Assembly: GCF_009938205.1 (NCBI RefSeq)
Contig: NZ_AP019655.1
Location: 806,001-870,000, forward strand
Direction of reading: 5' to 3'
DNA length: 64,000 bases
Source of the DNA: Vibrio panuliri
GTDB lineage: Bacteria > Pseudomonadota > Gammaproteobacteria > Enterobacterales > Vibrionaceae
A model generated the notes under the pieces. That model was not told the origin of the DNA. It saw only the letters and a list, made by a program, of their open reading frames with translations, and made no database searches. A program made the translations under genes and the position numbers. Position 1 is the stretch's first letter; each line of letters opens with the position of its first letter. Positions 40,911 through 49,923 of this stretch are shown piece after piece.

Positions 40911-41311
40911 ATGAATGCTCTACCCTTAAATTTGATTGCAAAATACTCCAACACATAGCGAAGCATTGCTCTCATCCCTAAAACATCCACTACTACAGCG
41001 CCAACGATAAACCAGTAAGGTTGTGGTATATGCTCTAGCGCTTCAAAGCCACGTTGCACCGTTGGCGCGTAATCTGGAATAAACGACAAAAGCAAAGGCA
41101 TAAACACCACAACCAACACGAAATCATCTTTCCAACCACGGGTTTTCAAGCTGATTTCATCAAGATTTAAAGCTTTATCTTCACTCAGCTCTAACCGATC
41201 AATTTTGGCGGTATGGAGCACCTGCTCTATTTCATCCATGCGCTTGAGCGTTGGCTTTTGGTTTTCATTATGCTGCCAAAGCACGGCGAATGAAGACATT
41301 GAGTTCATCAT
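40907..41311 (-). CDS. Holin-like remnant (paralogue of the prophage 3TM holin)
   Basis: 134 residues. EISLKTRGWKDDFVLVVVFM and LLLSFIPDYAPTVQRGFEAL match the prophage holin (AISLKGRGWKDEYLLVLTT, LTFIPDFAPYVAEGFAAL) through all three hydrophobic segments. The first ~35 residues differ and lack the prophage protein's amphipathic start, so the N-terminus may be replaced or truncated. It sits without capsid or ATPase genes: probably a relic of another phage of the same kind. Confidence 0.6.
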   Translation of the reverse strand: MMNSMSSFAVLWQHNENQKPTLKRMDEIEQVLHTAKIDRLELSEDKALNLDEISLKTRGWKDDFVLVVVFMPLLLSFIPDYAPTVQRGFEALEHIPQPYWFIVGAVVVDVLGMRAMLRYVLEYFAIKFKGRAFM

Positions 41312-41337
41312 TTACGCCAAGCATCTTGGGTTCACTC

Positions 41338-41463
41338 TTAGTAGATAGCAAAACTACCTGCGGCTTGGTTAATCGCATTAGTTACGTCGTCACTTTTGTC
41401 GCTCAATAACAAACTCCATGCCACCACTGTATATAAAGCCAGCCTCCTAGTTATCCTAATCAA
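41338..41463 (-). CDS. Possible small membrane protein upstream of the holin remnant
   Basis: An open frame from TTG 41463 encodes 41 residues: basic start IRITRRLALYTVVAWSLLLS, one hydrophobic stretch, then DDVTNAINQAAGSFAIY. It is just upstream of the holin-like gene on the same strand and may be the tail of a deleted phage gene. No clear start or ribosome site. Confidence 0.3.
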   Translation of the reverse strand: MIRITRRLALYTVVAWSLLLSDKSDDVTNAINQAAGSFAIY

Positions 41464-41830
41464 AACAGATTACAGCAAGATAGTTTCACTTAAAGCTATG
41501 TGACAGGATCACGTAATTGCACGCACTCTTCCCTTTTATACGTGACAAGCTAACGCAACAGGATTAATCACTAGTATTTATTGGGTGTAAAATAACCCAC
41601 CTTAGACTTTGTAATAAAATTACAAAATCCAAACACAGATACGCACGACAACATTTAATCCTGTTGTAAATCATTGTTTTTAATGACGTTAACCTTGAAT
41701 GAAAACAATTGTTGATATGTAAGAACACTGAAAGTTTTTCGCGTCCTGTAACGTGTCACGTTTAGTGGGCTAGCGGGAGGAGTTTTAATTGTTAGAGAAA
41801 TAATTAGTTATAGTGCATTAGATAGACATT
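41464..41830. other. Intergenic junction of accessory and core DNA
   Basis: About 370 bases without a supported gene, presumably holding the promoter of nothing I can identify on either strand. No dif-like site or tRNA end was found, so the outer boundary of the accessory region is undefined. Confidence 0.4.
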
Positions 41831-41854
41831 AAAAAAGGCAGTCTCCTGCCCTTT
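41831..41854 (-). terminator. Terminator of the vxr operon
   Basis: On the minus strand GGCAG and CTGCC flank GAGA, followed by TTTTTT, directly after the small UPF0181 gene. Confidence 0.8.
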
Positions 41855-41855
41855 T

Positions 41856-42005
41856 CTATTGCTGTTGTTTTGCTGCGTTCTCGCGAATTTGTGCGGCAAC
41901 AATCTTAATCGCTTCTGCAGTACTTATCCCCTGCGCCATTAACTTCTGAATTTCTTCAACAGCTTTTTGCTGCTCTGCGTGGCTTAGGCTTAAATCATCA
42001 AACAT
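41856..42005 (-). CDS. vxrE: UPF0181 (YoaH-like) protein, last gene of the vxr operon
   Basis: 49 residues, too short for most gene finders: MFDDLSLSHAEQQKAVEEIQ, then KLMAQGISTAEAIKIVAAQI. E. coli YoaH has the same [20 protein letters not shown] core. In V. cholerae the fifth vxr gene (VCA0569, recalled) is a UPF0181 protein, which fits this position. Molecular function is unknown. An attenuator-like hairpin separates it from the preceding gene. Confidence 0.8.
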   Translation of the reverse strand: MFDDLSLSHAEQQKAVEEIQKLMAQGISTAEAIKIVAAQIRENAAKQQQ

Positions 42006-42030
42006 AAAAAAGGCTCCTAAATTTAGGAGC
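42006..42030 (-). terminator. Hairpin with T run between vxrD and vxrE
   Basis: GGCTCCTAAATTTAGGAGCC is a perfect 20-base palindrome. On the minus strand it is followed by TTTTTT that runs straight into the vxrE start, so it could lower vxrE expression or contain its ribosome site (AGGAG) in the stem. Confidence 0.75.
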
Positions 42031-42058
42031 CGACTATATTATGATTTTTGCGAGATTT

Positions 42059-43180
42059 CTAGTAACTCGTTAGGAAGTTAATGTAGGCACCCATCGAGTT
42101 TTCATTCGTATAGCTTGCACCAACATCGAGTTGAAATAAGTTAAGTGGTGACAAGCCGATACCGGCAGTAACGGTGCTGTCGCTGTCATCGTATGCTAAG
42201 TTTTTCTTCCAACCTGCACGCAGTTTCAATTGACGCATCAAGTCAAGCTCTGTACCTACTCGCAACATTTGTGTGTTGTCGTCGAAACCGAGGTAGCGCT
42301 CTTCTTCTTTTAAATCGTAATCGACACTCAAGGTAAAGTAGTCTGCAACAATACCCGCACCCACCGTATATTGCGGTGCCATTTCATAAGCGTAAGAGAC
42401 ATTCGTTCCTGGGATGTTCTGAGTCTGAATATCGCGTGAAATTAGATTTTTCGCTGAGATACCCGCGCGGATTGGTCCATAGAACCAAAGAAAACCCGCA
42501 TCCATGTTAAACATGGTTTCGCCACGGCTATTATCACGCAAGTCTTTTAGGTCGTAGTTCTTAATATCAGCTTCGTAAACGTAGGTATAGATTCGCTGCA
42601 GTTTTGGCGTCACACCAAATGAAAGGTGTTGTCCTAGAAAAGTCTGATATTTTGCGAGAGAAATACCGGCTTCAGCAACTCCGATACTAACTGCACGTAC
42701 ACGACTATTCTCCGCTTGTTCAATTGGAGTGCTGCCACTACCCAGTTCGGCGGTCGCATGCGATTCGGTGTAAAGTTTGCCAAAGACATTCGCCGCTACA
42801 TATCGGTTTGGAATAGCAAACGCAACTACACCACCAATATCCAGGTTAAGGCTATCACCATTCAGCTGGTCAATGGCTTTTTGCGCATTCGCCGCATCGC
42901 CTTTTTTAACAACGTCTTGCGCAAACTCTAGGTCATCAACGAAGTTACCAGTTTCAGTATAGTTAAAACCGATACTTGGAGTGATCATGCCTACATCATC
43001 ACTTCGACGATAAATCGCGGTTAAAGCAGGGTTGTAAAATGGAGCCGTTAAAAAGTTTGCCGAAACAACACCGACGCCACCCATAGCATCGCCGCGGGCT
43101 TCTATTGCATAGTTAGCTGCGTGAGCTGAGCCGATAGACATGGCCACGGCAAAAGGAAGTAATTTGTATACGGTTTTCAT
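42059..43180 (-). CDS. vxrD: TraF_2-type outer-membrane beta-barrel protein (VxrD)
   Basis: 373 residues. Signal peptide MKTVYKLLPFAVAMSIGSAHAA, then NYAIEARGDAMGGVGVVSA and YNPALTA, as in FadL-like and TraF_2 barrels. The C-terminal strands alternate and end in YINFLTSY. Databases label such proteins conjugal transfer protein TraF, but there is no transfer system here. By position it is VxrD of the wall-stress operon. Its own biochemical role is unknown. Confidence 0.8.
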   Translation of the reverse strand: MKTVYKLLPFAVAMSIGSAHAANYAIEARGDAMGGVGVVSANFLTAPFYNPALTAIYRRSDDVGMITPSIGFNYTETGNFVDDLEFAQDVVKKGDAANAQKAIDQLNGDSLNLDIGGVVAFAIPNRYVAANVFGKLYTESHATAELGSGSTPIEQAENSRVRAVSIGVAEAGISLAKYQTFLGQHLSFGVTPKLQRIYTYVYEADIKNYDLKDLRDNSRGETMFNMDAGFLWFYGPIRAGISAKNLISRDIQTQNIPGTNVSYAYEMAPQYTVGAGIVADYFTLSVDYDLKEEERYLGFDDNTQMLRVGTELDLMRQLKLRAGWKKNLAYDDSDSTVTAGIGLSPLNLFQLDVGASYTNENSMGAYINFLTSY

Positions 43181-43240
43181 ATCAGAGCTAAATAGTTAGT
43201 TGCGTTGTTATTCTATCGGCTCATTGTCGCTTAACTTTAG

Positions 43241-44116
43241 CTATTCCTCTACCGAAACGTCGTACGTTTTACTGATTATTTGCGCTTGTTCAACGATTAT
43301 CTGTCCTTGCCAACGACGATGCGCCATCGACACGGCTAAAACATAGCGACCAGCGTCGATTTCGTTTAATGGCAGACTGGTTGGATAGTCAGATTCATAG
43401 CTGCCGGTCCAAACTTGGTTATACTTGCCATCAACATAGTCATAAAGTGCCGCATTCAATTTTGGCAACGGGCAATTTGGGTTCAGAAGTGCATTTTGTT
43501 CGACTTGCCAATGATCTTTAGATGCCCAGCGGACAGTCATATATAGTTTCGGATCGCCCAAAATTAGCCATGAACTCCAAGACTCATTGTTCTCACTAAC
43601 GATATCGATTCGATATAACCCCATCGCTAACTTATTGCTAATGTTGTAACGCTTTGAATAGGTGATGATCCCTGCTTGATTTTCTCGAATTCGTTCCAAG
43701 GAGTTGTCATTTGAAACTGACTTATCGACCCAACGCGTAAGTGAAACGCGCGAGATAGGCAGTGTTGACTGCACTTCTACCGTGGCACGAAATGCATCTC
43801 GACCAGGGCTTTGAATTTCTGAACGTTGTACCAGCACACCTTTAAGCCATGACGGAAACGCTTTGTTTCCTAGACCTTTACCACAATCAACTTCCAGAGA
43901 TTGAATAAGCAGATCATTGAGATGCGGGGCGAGATTGACGTTCTCTTCCAATTGCCAAACTTCAACTAGAGATGAGAACATAGCTGGAAGGTCATTGTTT
44001 AACAAATGCTTATGAGTTTGAGTTAATGGCGTATTGCTCTCAAACCACGTTAAGCCTTCCGAGGCGACAGATGCGCTAAACAGCGCACCTGCGATGATCA
44101 AACTACGGCGGATCAT
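43241..44116 (-). CDS. vxrC: DUF2861 periplasmic protein (VxrC)
   Basis: 291 residues with a signal peptide (MIRRSLIIAGALFSASVASE). A mature domain of mixed beta and helical parts includes LEVDCGKGLGNKAFPSWLKG and FRATVEVQSTLPISRVSLTRW. DUF2861 is the domain I recall for VxrC. It overlaps the response regulator gene by four bases, so it is co-translated with it. Presumably senses or buffers envelope state with VxrA; inferred. Confidence 0.8.
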   Translation of the reverse strand: MIRRSLIIAGALFSASVASEGLTWFESNTPLTQTHKHLLNNDLPAMFSSLVEVWQLEENVNLAPHLNDLLIQSLEVDCGKGLGNKAFPSWLKGVLVQRSEIQSPGRDAFRATVEVQSTLPISRVSLTRWVDKSVSNDNSLERIRENQAGIITYSKRYNISNKLAMGLYRIDIVSENNESWSSWLILGDPKLYMTVRWASKDHWQVEQNALLNPNCPLPKLNAALYDYVDGKYNQVWTGSYESDYPTSLPLNEIDAGRYVLAVSMAHRRWQGQIIVEQAQIISKTYDVSVEE

Positions 44117-44772
44117 GCTTTCATCTTGTATCCGACACCACGCAACGTCTCAATCTCTAAGCCAGGCAACTTCTGGCGCAATTGAAGTACGTGTGTATCT
44201 ACAGTACGAGTTGTTGGGAAATGGTTATAGCCCCACACATGATCTAAAAGCTCGTCTCGAGTGAATACTCGACCAAGATTGCTTGCTAAGAACAGCAATA
44301 AATCGAACTCTGTACGCGTTAGTGTGATTGGTTGATCATTAAAAAACACTTCGCGCGTGCTTTTGTCAATAATCAGATTTTCTGTGCGAACTTTGCTGTC
44401 ATCTTCTTCTAAGCTATCAGGCGTACGTAACTGAGCTCGGATGCGGGCGAAAAGCTCTGCTTCTGCAAATGGTTTAGTTAGGTAGTCATTTGCCCCTGAA
44501 TCTAAACCCGCCACTTTATCTTTTACGGTCACTAAAGCAGTAAGCAAGATCACTGGGATCTCTTTGATCGCTTTCCACTGCGGTAAGTGTGATACCGAAT
44601 CGCCATCAGGCAGTTGTCGATCAAGAATTACCAGATCGGATTTTGCCCAGTACTGCTCTACTTCTGCGATGGTTTCTGCGTGGTAACATTCGTACCCTGC
44701 TTGTTCAAGGCTAACAAGTAAGCCATCCGCTAAGTTTTTGTCGTCTTCAACGAGAAGCAGTGTTTGTTTCAC
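44113..44772 (-). CDS. vxrB: OmpR-family response regulator VxrB (WigR)
   Basis: 219 residues from a GTG at 44770-44772 (KQTLLLVEDDKNLADG), preceded by GGAG; a longer frame from 44826 lies inside vxrA and is rejected. Receiver domain: acidic pair EDD near residue 9, phospho-acceptor Asp in DLVILDRQLPDGDS, Lys in YLTKPFAEAEL. The C-terminal winged helix is of the OmpR type (LTRTEFDLLLFLASNLGRVF). In V. cholerae VxrB controls cell-wall synthesis, T6SS and biofilm genes. Confidence 0.9.
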   Translation of the reverse strand: MKQTLLLVEDDKNLADGLLVSLEQAGYECYHAETIAEVEQYWAKSDLVILDRQLPDGDSVSHLPQWKAIKEIPVILLTALVTVKDKVAGLDSGANDYLTKPFAEAELFARIRAQLRTPDSLEEDDSKVRTENLIIDKSTREVFFNDQPITLTRTEFDLLLFLASNLGRVFTRDELLDHVWGYNHFPTTRTVDTHVLQLRQKLPGLEIETLRGVGYKMKA

Positions 44773-46201
44773 AAGGTATCTCCAAAATAAACGTTGTTGG
44801 CGGTCCAATGAGTGACATCTTACCACCCATTCTTCCTACCATCGAATCAACGATAGTTAAGCCCAAGCCTAAACCACTTTTACTAACAAAAGGCTTACGC
44901 AAGTTGCGCCAGTCTTTTTGAGTCAGTTTTCCTTGGTCTATGACACTGAACGTAATCTTTTGATTAGAAGTTTTCACCTCTAATCTTATCGGCTTAACGC
45001 CATATTTCACCGCATTTCTAATTAAGTTGTCGAGGCAAGTCCCTAACCAATATACATTAAGTTTTGCCGCGACGTCATGATTGATCACCAGTTCAATTTG
45101 CTCATCGAACTCTTCTTCAATCTTAAATTCTAACCATTCCTGTACTGACGGCACCCACTCCGAGGCGAGCGGCTTATTGTCAGACTGCAAGTAATCTTTA
45201 CTTGCCTCAGCAAGTTGCCTTAAACGTCGCGAGTCCTCGCACAAACGTCTAAATTCATCGTAAACAGATTCAGGTAAATGCTCAAACTCACGCCGAAACC
45301 CTTCAACCGTTAACGATAAGCTCGCAATGGGTGTCCGTAGCTCGTGAGTCAGAATCTGCAATACCAACATGCGACTCTTCATCTCTTTACGCTTGGTGTT
45401 CCAGCGGTACACCGACCATCCGGCAACCAAGAGAATATTGGCGATCACCAAACCAATCATACTGATTTTTAGTATGTCAGCGTGATCTTCAACATCCCAA
45501 CAAATGTTTCCGCGTTGGACAAAGCAAGCACCAGAATCTCGCCCTAAGGTAAAGCTTAGACCTGCTTCTGCAACGTTTTTGCTCCACACTGATTCAGGGT
45601 AGATATAGTAGCTATCATTTTTGCGTAACCACAGGTCTTCACCTTCGAGAAACATACTCGCACCTGAGATTAAGGCAACGATGGTCTCTTCGCTCATTCT
45701 TTGCAGGCGACCAAGTAAGGTGTTCTGGTTTGCCAACGGTCGCTCGCGGATATGCATATACTGCTCTAACGCCGTTACTTGGTCAGGGTGTGTGACAATG
45801 TAACGGTTAGCATACGTTCCCCCTCCAGGGTGAATTAACCCGCTACGAGCAAACCACGTAAGACTAAGGTTCGAGCCTTTACACATCGCCCGTGTGAACA
45901 CTAGTGGCTCGGTCACCAAAGGGCTAAGAGGGAGTTTGCCCGTGCATGACACAGCCAGTTGATACAAGCGTTGAATGTCTTCTAAAGGATAGCTCGATGT
46001 CTGTGGCAGCATAGACTGCGGCGTCAGTAAGCGCGTTGGATAATCTGACTGCAACACGCGCACATCATATGAAACTGACGCTTCTGAGGTCTTAAATAAA
46101 TTAACAAATTTATCAATACGCTCTGGTAGCGTGTCTGCACTAGCGCTCAAAGAAGCGAAGCTAAACAGGCATACCAAAAACTTAATCTTTGTGAATTTCA
46201 A
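44747..46201 (-). CDS. vxrA: Sensor histidine kinase VxrA (WigK)
   Basis: 484 residues. Signal peptide, a periplasmic sensor (about 25-255), one membrane helix (MIGLVIANILLVAGWSVYRW), then HisKA with the phospho-acceptor His in LTHELRTPIASLSLTVEGF and a HATPase with N-box NLIRNAVKYG and G2 box SGLGLGLTIVDSM. A cysteine-rich loop near CFVQRGNICWDVEDH in the sensor could form a disulphide. It overlaps vxrB by 26 bases. Known to respond to cell-wall damage in V. cholerae. Confidence 0.88.
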   Translation of the reverse strand: MKFTKIKFLVCLFSFASLSASADTLPERIDKFVNLFKTSEASVSYDVRVLQSDYPTRLLTPQSMLPQTSSYPLEDIQRLYQLAVSCTGKLPLSPLVTEPLVFTRAMCKGSNLSLTWFARSGLIHPGGGTYANRYIVTHPDQVTALEQYMHIRERPLANQNTLLGRLQRMSEETIVALISGASMFLEGEDLWLRKNDSYYIYPESVWSKNVAEAGLSFTLGRDSGACFVQRGNICWDVEDHADILKISMIGLVIANILLVAGWSVYRWNTKRKEMKSRMLVLQILTHELRTPIASLSLTVEGFRREFEHLPESVYDEFRRLCEDSRRLRQLAEASKDYLQSDNKPLASEWVPSVQEWLEFKIEEEFDEQIELVINHDVAAKLNVYWLGTCLDNLIRNAVKYGVKPIRLEVKTSNQKITFSVIDQGKLTQKDWRNLRKPFVSKSGLGLGLTIVDSMVGRMGGKMSLIGPPTTFILEIPCETNTASR

Positions 46202-46329
46202 AGCAAATCTTATTAAATCAGCTAGTTACCACCAGACGTTGCCATTATGACAACACTTGATGCTCAATGTGTAATATTCGTGTCAATTATAAGTACTCAA
46301 ATGCACTTTTATTGCAAGATTTATAACAT

Positions 46330-46357
46330 AAAAAAAGGCCAGCATAGCGCTGACCTT
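46330..46357 (-). terminator. Terminator of pntAB
   Basis: On the minus strand AAGGTCAGC and GCTGGCCTT form a stem with a GCTAT-type loop, followed by TTTTT. Confidence 0.8.
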
Positions 46358-46375
46358 TCAATGCTTTAGTTTAGC

Positions 46376-47770
46376 TTATAGTGCTTTCGCAATAGCGTCT
46401 ACACTCTCTTTCGCATCACCAAATAGCATTTGCGTGTTCTCTTTAAAGAACAATGGGTTTTGTACCCCTGCGTAACCCGTATTCATTGAACGTTTGAATA
46501 CAATTACATCTTTAGCATTCCAAACTTCCAATACTGGCATACCAGCAATTGGGCTGTTCGGATCTTCAAGAGCTGCAGGGTTAACCGTGTCGTTTGCGCC
46601 AATAACCAATACTACATCAGTTTCTGGGAAATCATCATTGATTTCATCCATTTCGAGTACGATGTCATAAGGTACTTTCGCTTCTGCGAGCAGTACATTC
46701 ATGTGACCCGGAAGACGACCCGCAACAGGGTGAATACCAAAGCGTACTTCTACGCCCTGTGCACGAAGTTTCTCAGTGATTTCATGTACTGGGTATTGCG
46801 CTTGCGCTACCGCCATACCATATCCTGGAGTGATAATGACAGATTTAGCATTTTTCAGCATATCCGCCACATCTTCAGCATTGGTCTCACGGTGTTCACC
46901 ATACTCTTCATCGCCAGAGATAACCACTTCTTGACCAAAGCCACCAGCAATTACGCTGATAAAAGAACGGTTCATCGCTTTACACATAATGTATGAAAGG
47001 ATCGCACCAGAAGAACCTACTAACGCACCAGTTACGATCAATAGATCATTGGCAAGCATGAAACCAGCGGCCGCTGCTGCCCAACCTGAGTATGAGTTAA
47101 GCATTGAGACAACAACTGGCATGTCAGCACCACCAATTGACGCCACTAGGTGGTAACCAAATGCAAATGCGATCAATGTCATCACGATCAACGCAAACAT
47201 ACTGCCATCTGCTTTTACGAAGTAGATCATCAGTAGCGTTGAAACTACGATAGCCGCTAGATTCATCTTGTGCTTGTGAGGTAGGTTTAATGGTGAAGAA
47301 GAAATCACACCACGTAACTTACCAAAGGCAACAATTGAGCCTGTAAAGGTCACGGCACCGATGAATACACCAAGGAATACTTCCACAAGGTGAATAACGT
47401 GTTCAGCATGAATACCAGCCGCATCGATTGACACAGGTGGTGGTGGCGCTAGGTAACTGTTGTAACCAACCAACACTGCCGCCAAACCTACAAAGCTGTG
47501 AAGAATCGCAACCAGTTCTGGCATCTCTGTCATTTCTACTTTCTTAGCGTAGAAAATACCGATCGAACCACCAATGACCATCGCAACGATGATCCATACG
47601 AAGCCTTGTGCATCAGGGCTGAAAATGGTCGCGATTAACGCAATCGCCATACCAGCGATACCATAATAGTTACCAGAGCGCGCTGATTCCTGTTTAGATA
47701 GGCCGGCTAAGCTTAAGATAAAAAATATAGCAGCAACAATGTAAGCTGCTTGTACTAGTCCTGCAGACAT
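46376..47770 (-). CDS. pntB: NAD(P) transhydrogenase, beta subunit
   Basis: 464 residues: about nine membrane helices (residues 1-260) followed by the cytosolic NADP-binding domain dIII with VIITPGYGMAVAQAQ, GIHPVAGRLPGHMNVLLAEA and DVVLVIGANDTVNPAA. With PntA it couples hydride transfer between NADH and NADP to proton movement in the inner membrane, supplying NADPH. It lies 12 bases after pntA in one operon. Confidence 0.95.
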   Translation of the reverse strand: MSAGLVQAAYIVAAIFFILSLAGLSKQESARSGNYYGIAGMAIALIATIFSPDAQGFVWIIVAMVIGGSIGIFYAKKVEMTEMPELVAILHSFVGLAAVLVGYNSYLAPPPPVSIDAAGIHAEHVIHLVEVFLGVFIGAVTFTGSIVAFGKLRGVISSSPLNLPHKHKMNLAAIVVSTLLMIYFVKADGSMFALIVMTLIAFAFGYHLVASIGGADMPVVVSMLNSYSGWAAAAAGFMLANDLLIVTGALVGSSGAILSYIMCKAMNRSFISVIAGGFGQEVVISGDEEYGEHRETNAEDVADMLKNAKSVIITPGYGMAVAQAQYPVHEITEKLRAQGVEVRFGIHPVAGRLPGHMNVLLAEAKVPYDIVLEMDEINDDFPETDVVLVIGANDTVNPAALEDPNSPIAGMPVLEVWNAKDVIVFKRSMNTGYAGVQNPLFFKENTQMLFGDAKESVDAIAKAL

Positions 47771-47782
47771 TCCCTGTTACTC

Positions 47783-49339
47783 CTACTTATCTTTACGGAA
47801 CATTTCAAGCATGCGCTTGGTCACGGTGAAACCACCAAAAATGTTGATACTGGCGATTAGAACCGCAATAAATGACAAGAATGTCACCATGCCATTACCT
47901 TGACCAATTTGCAGCAACGCGCCCACTACAATGATGCCTGAAATTGCGTTAGTTACCGACATTAAAGGAGTGTGAAGCGCATGCGTCACGTTCCAAACCA
48001 CGTAGTAACCAACCACACAAGCAAGCACAAATACGGTAAAGTGCGCTAAGAACGCTGCTGGAGCAACGGATGCAACCCATCCAAAAGCCGCCAATGCAAC
48101 ACCAAGACCAACGACTTTCTTAACTGGAGAGACTGGCTCTTCCACTTTCTTCTCTGGCGCAGGTGCCGCTTGTGGTTTTTGCTCTGGTTGAGCCGACACT
48201 TGAATTGGTGGCGCAGGCCAAGTGACTTCGCCTTCTTTAACTACTGTCACACCGCGAAGAACAACGTCTTCAAAATCGATGTCGATGTTGCCATCTTTTT
48301 CTTTACAAAGTAGCTTCATCAAGTTGACAAGGTTAGTCGCATATAACTGAGAAGATTGCGTTGGCAAACGTCCAACCATATCAGTATAACCAACCACTTT
48401 GACGCCATTTGCAGTAGTAATGACCTGATCAGCAACGGTATATTCGCAGTTACCGCCGTTCGCTGCTGCTAAGTCGACAATCACACTACCCGCTTTCATG
48501 CTATCAACCATTTCTTTGGTAATTAGCTTCGGCGCAGGGCGTCCTGGGATCAGCGCGGTGGTTACGATGATATCAACATCTTTTGCTTGCTCAGCATATA
48601 GCTCGGCAGCTTTCTTGTTGAACTCATCTGACATTTCTTTCGCATAGCCATCACCTGAACCCGAGTTTTCTTGGAAATCCACTTCCAAGAACTCAGCGCC
48701 CATTGATTGAACTTGCTCTTTTACTTCTGGGCGTACGTCAAACGCGCGAACAATAGCCCCAAGGCTACCCGCTGCGCCGATTGCCGCAAGACCCGCAACA
48801 CCAGCACCTGCAACCAGTACTTTCGCTGGCGGAACTTTACCAGCAGCCGTAATTTGACCGGTAAAGAAGCGTCCGAACTCGTGTGCGGCTTCAACAACTG
48901 CGCGGTAACCTGCAATATTCGCCATTGATGACAACGCATCAAGCGCTTGAGCGCGAGAGATACGAGGTACAGCATCCATTGCTAACACATTGATGTTCTT
49001 ACTTGAAAGTTGTTCCATCAACTCAGGGTGTTGGGCAGGCCAGATAAAGCTGACTAACGTTGCACCGTCATTCAACAATGCAAGCTCATCAACACCATTT
49101 TCACTATCGATAATAGGTGCGTTAACTTTAAAAATGATATCGGAGTTCCAAGCTTCATCTTTCGATACTACTTTCGCTCCTGCGGCTTCAAATGAGGCAT
49201 TGTCGAAACTCGCCAACTCCCCTGCGTGGGTTTCAACGACAACATCGAAACCTAACTTTATAAGCTGCTCAACCGACTTCGGTGATGCAGCCACTCGCGT
49301 TTCTCCAGCGAGTATTTCTTTTGGCACACCAATTTGCAT
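47783..49339 (-). CDS. pntA: NAD(P) transhydrogenase, alpha subunit
   Basis: 518 residues from ATG 49337-49339 (MQIGVPKEILAGETRVAASP), preceded by AGGAATAG; the longer frame from 49426 is rejected. The N-terminal domain is AlaDH-like. The NAD-binding site shows VLVAGAGVAGLAAIGAAGSL (about 165-184). A Pro/Ala/Glu linker (about 385-410) leads to three to four C-terminal membrane helices. It works with PntB. Confidence 0.95.
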   Translation of the reverse strand: MQIGVPKEILAGETRVAASPKSVEQLIKLGFDVVVETHAGELASFDNASFEAAGAKVVSKDEAWNSDIIFKVNAPIIDSENGVDELALLNDGATLVSFIWPAQHPELMEQLSSKNINVLAMDAVPRISRAQALDALSSMANIAGYRAVVEAAHEFGRFFTGQITAAGKVPPAKVLVAGAGVAGLAAIGAAGSLGAIVRAFDVRPEVKEQVQSMGAEFLEVDFQENSGSGDGYAKEMSDEFNKKAAELYAEQAKDVDIIVTTALIPGRPAPKLITKEMVDSMKAGSVIVDLAAANGGNCEYTVADQVITTANGVKVVGYTDMVGRLPTQSSQLYATNLVNLMKLLCKEKDGNIDIDFEDVVLRGVTVVKEGEVTWPAPPIQVSAQPEQKPQAAPAPEKKVEEPVSPVKKVVGLGVALAAFGWVASVAPAAFLAHFTVFVLACVVGYYVVWNVTHALHTPLMSVTNAISGIIVVGALLQIGQGNGMVTFLSFIAVLIASINIFGGFTVTKRMLEMFRKDK

Positions 49340-49563
49340 AGCTATTCCTTGACTATTGGCACAATGATTATTCTTTTTTAAACTAACGAGAGCACGAATT
49401 TCAAGCATTTTGTAATAAAAATACAAGAATTGCTTGGCTCGAATTAGAACTACCCATTAATTTTGCAATTTTCGATGTAATCAAACAACATTTTCTGAGC
49501 TAAAACAGGTCTAACCAGATCGCAAAAAAGAGAAGAAAAAACAAAGGATTAGTTTTATGAGCA

Positions 49564-49602
49564 TAAAAAAAGAACCATCAGCATAGCGGCTAATGGTTCT
49601 TA
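49564..49602 (-). terminator. Terminator of the HlyU-like/ComFB-like operon
   Basis: On the minus strand AAGAACCAT and ATGGTTCTT flank a 14-base loop and are followed by TTTTTT. Confidence 0.8.
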
Positions 49603-49632
49603 ACTATATGACATCTATCAAATCACGCCATA

Positions 49633-49914
49633 CTAATCGAAAATTTGCTCGTTCATTTGATCAATAAACATCTGCGCCTTTTTGAGCATAAACTCATCAG
49701 CATCTGAACAGCTTGAAAGTACGTCCGAACGGATAAAACGGTGCGTCTTCAACTCTCCGTCAATTTCTTTTTCGATACGACCTGCAATGCGGTACTGCCC
49801 CGATTCTTCAATCGCTTCTTGATAGATTAGAAAACCTTTGTATTCGATAGGTTCCACTTCAACTTTGGCTTTGTCTGACTTGTTACCGCCAAACAGACGA
49901 GAAAATAGTCCCAA
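49633..49914 (-). CDS. HlyU-family (PF10115-type) small protein
   Basis: 93 residues: MGLFSRLFGGNKSD, then VEPIEYKGFLIYQEAIEESG, IAGRIEKEIDGELKTHRFIR and a helical end, AQMFIDQMNEQIF. This matches the short family annotated as HlyU transcriptional activator. It is not the ArsR-type HlyU of Vibrio toxin control, so the name is misleading. Nine bases after the ComFB-like gene, same strand. Confidence 0.75.
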   Translation of the reverse strand: MGLFSRLFGGNKSDKAKVEVEPIEYKGFLIYQEAIEESGQYRIAGRIEKEIDGELKTHRFIRSDVLSSCSDADEFMLKKAQMFIDQMNEQIFD

Positions 49915-49923
49915 GTTAGCTCC

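Noticed and set aside
42059..43180. Conjugation gene traF
   Set aside because: The TraF_2 label is only a family name. No other transfer genes exist and the gene is in the vxr operon.
49633..49914. True HlyU toxin activator
   Set aside because: The protein lacks the ArsR winged helix of the toxin regulator; it belongs to a different short family that shares the name.
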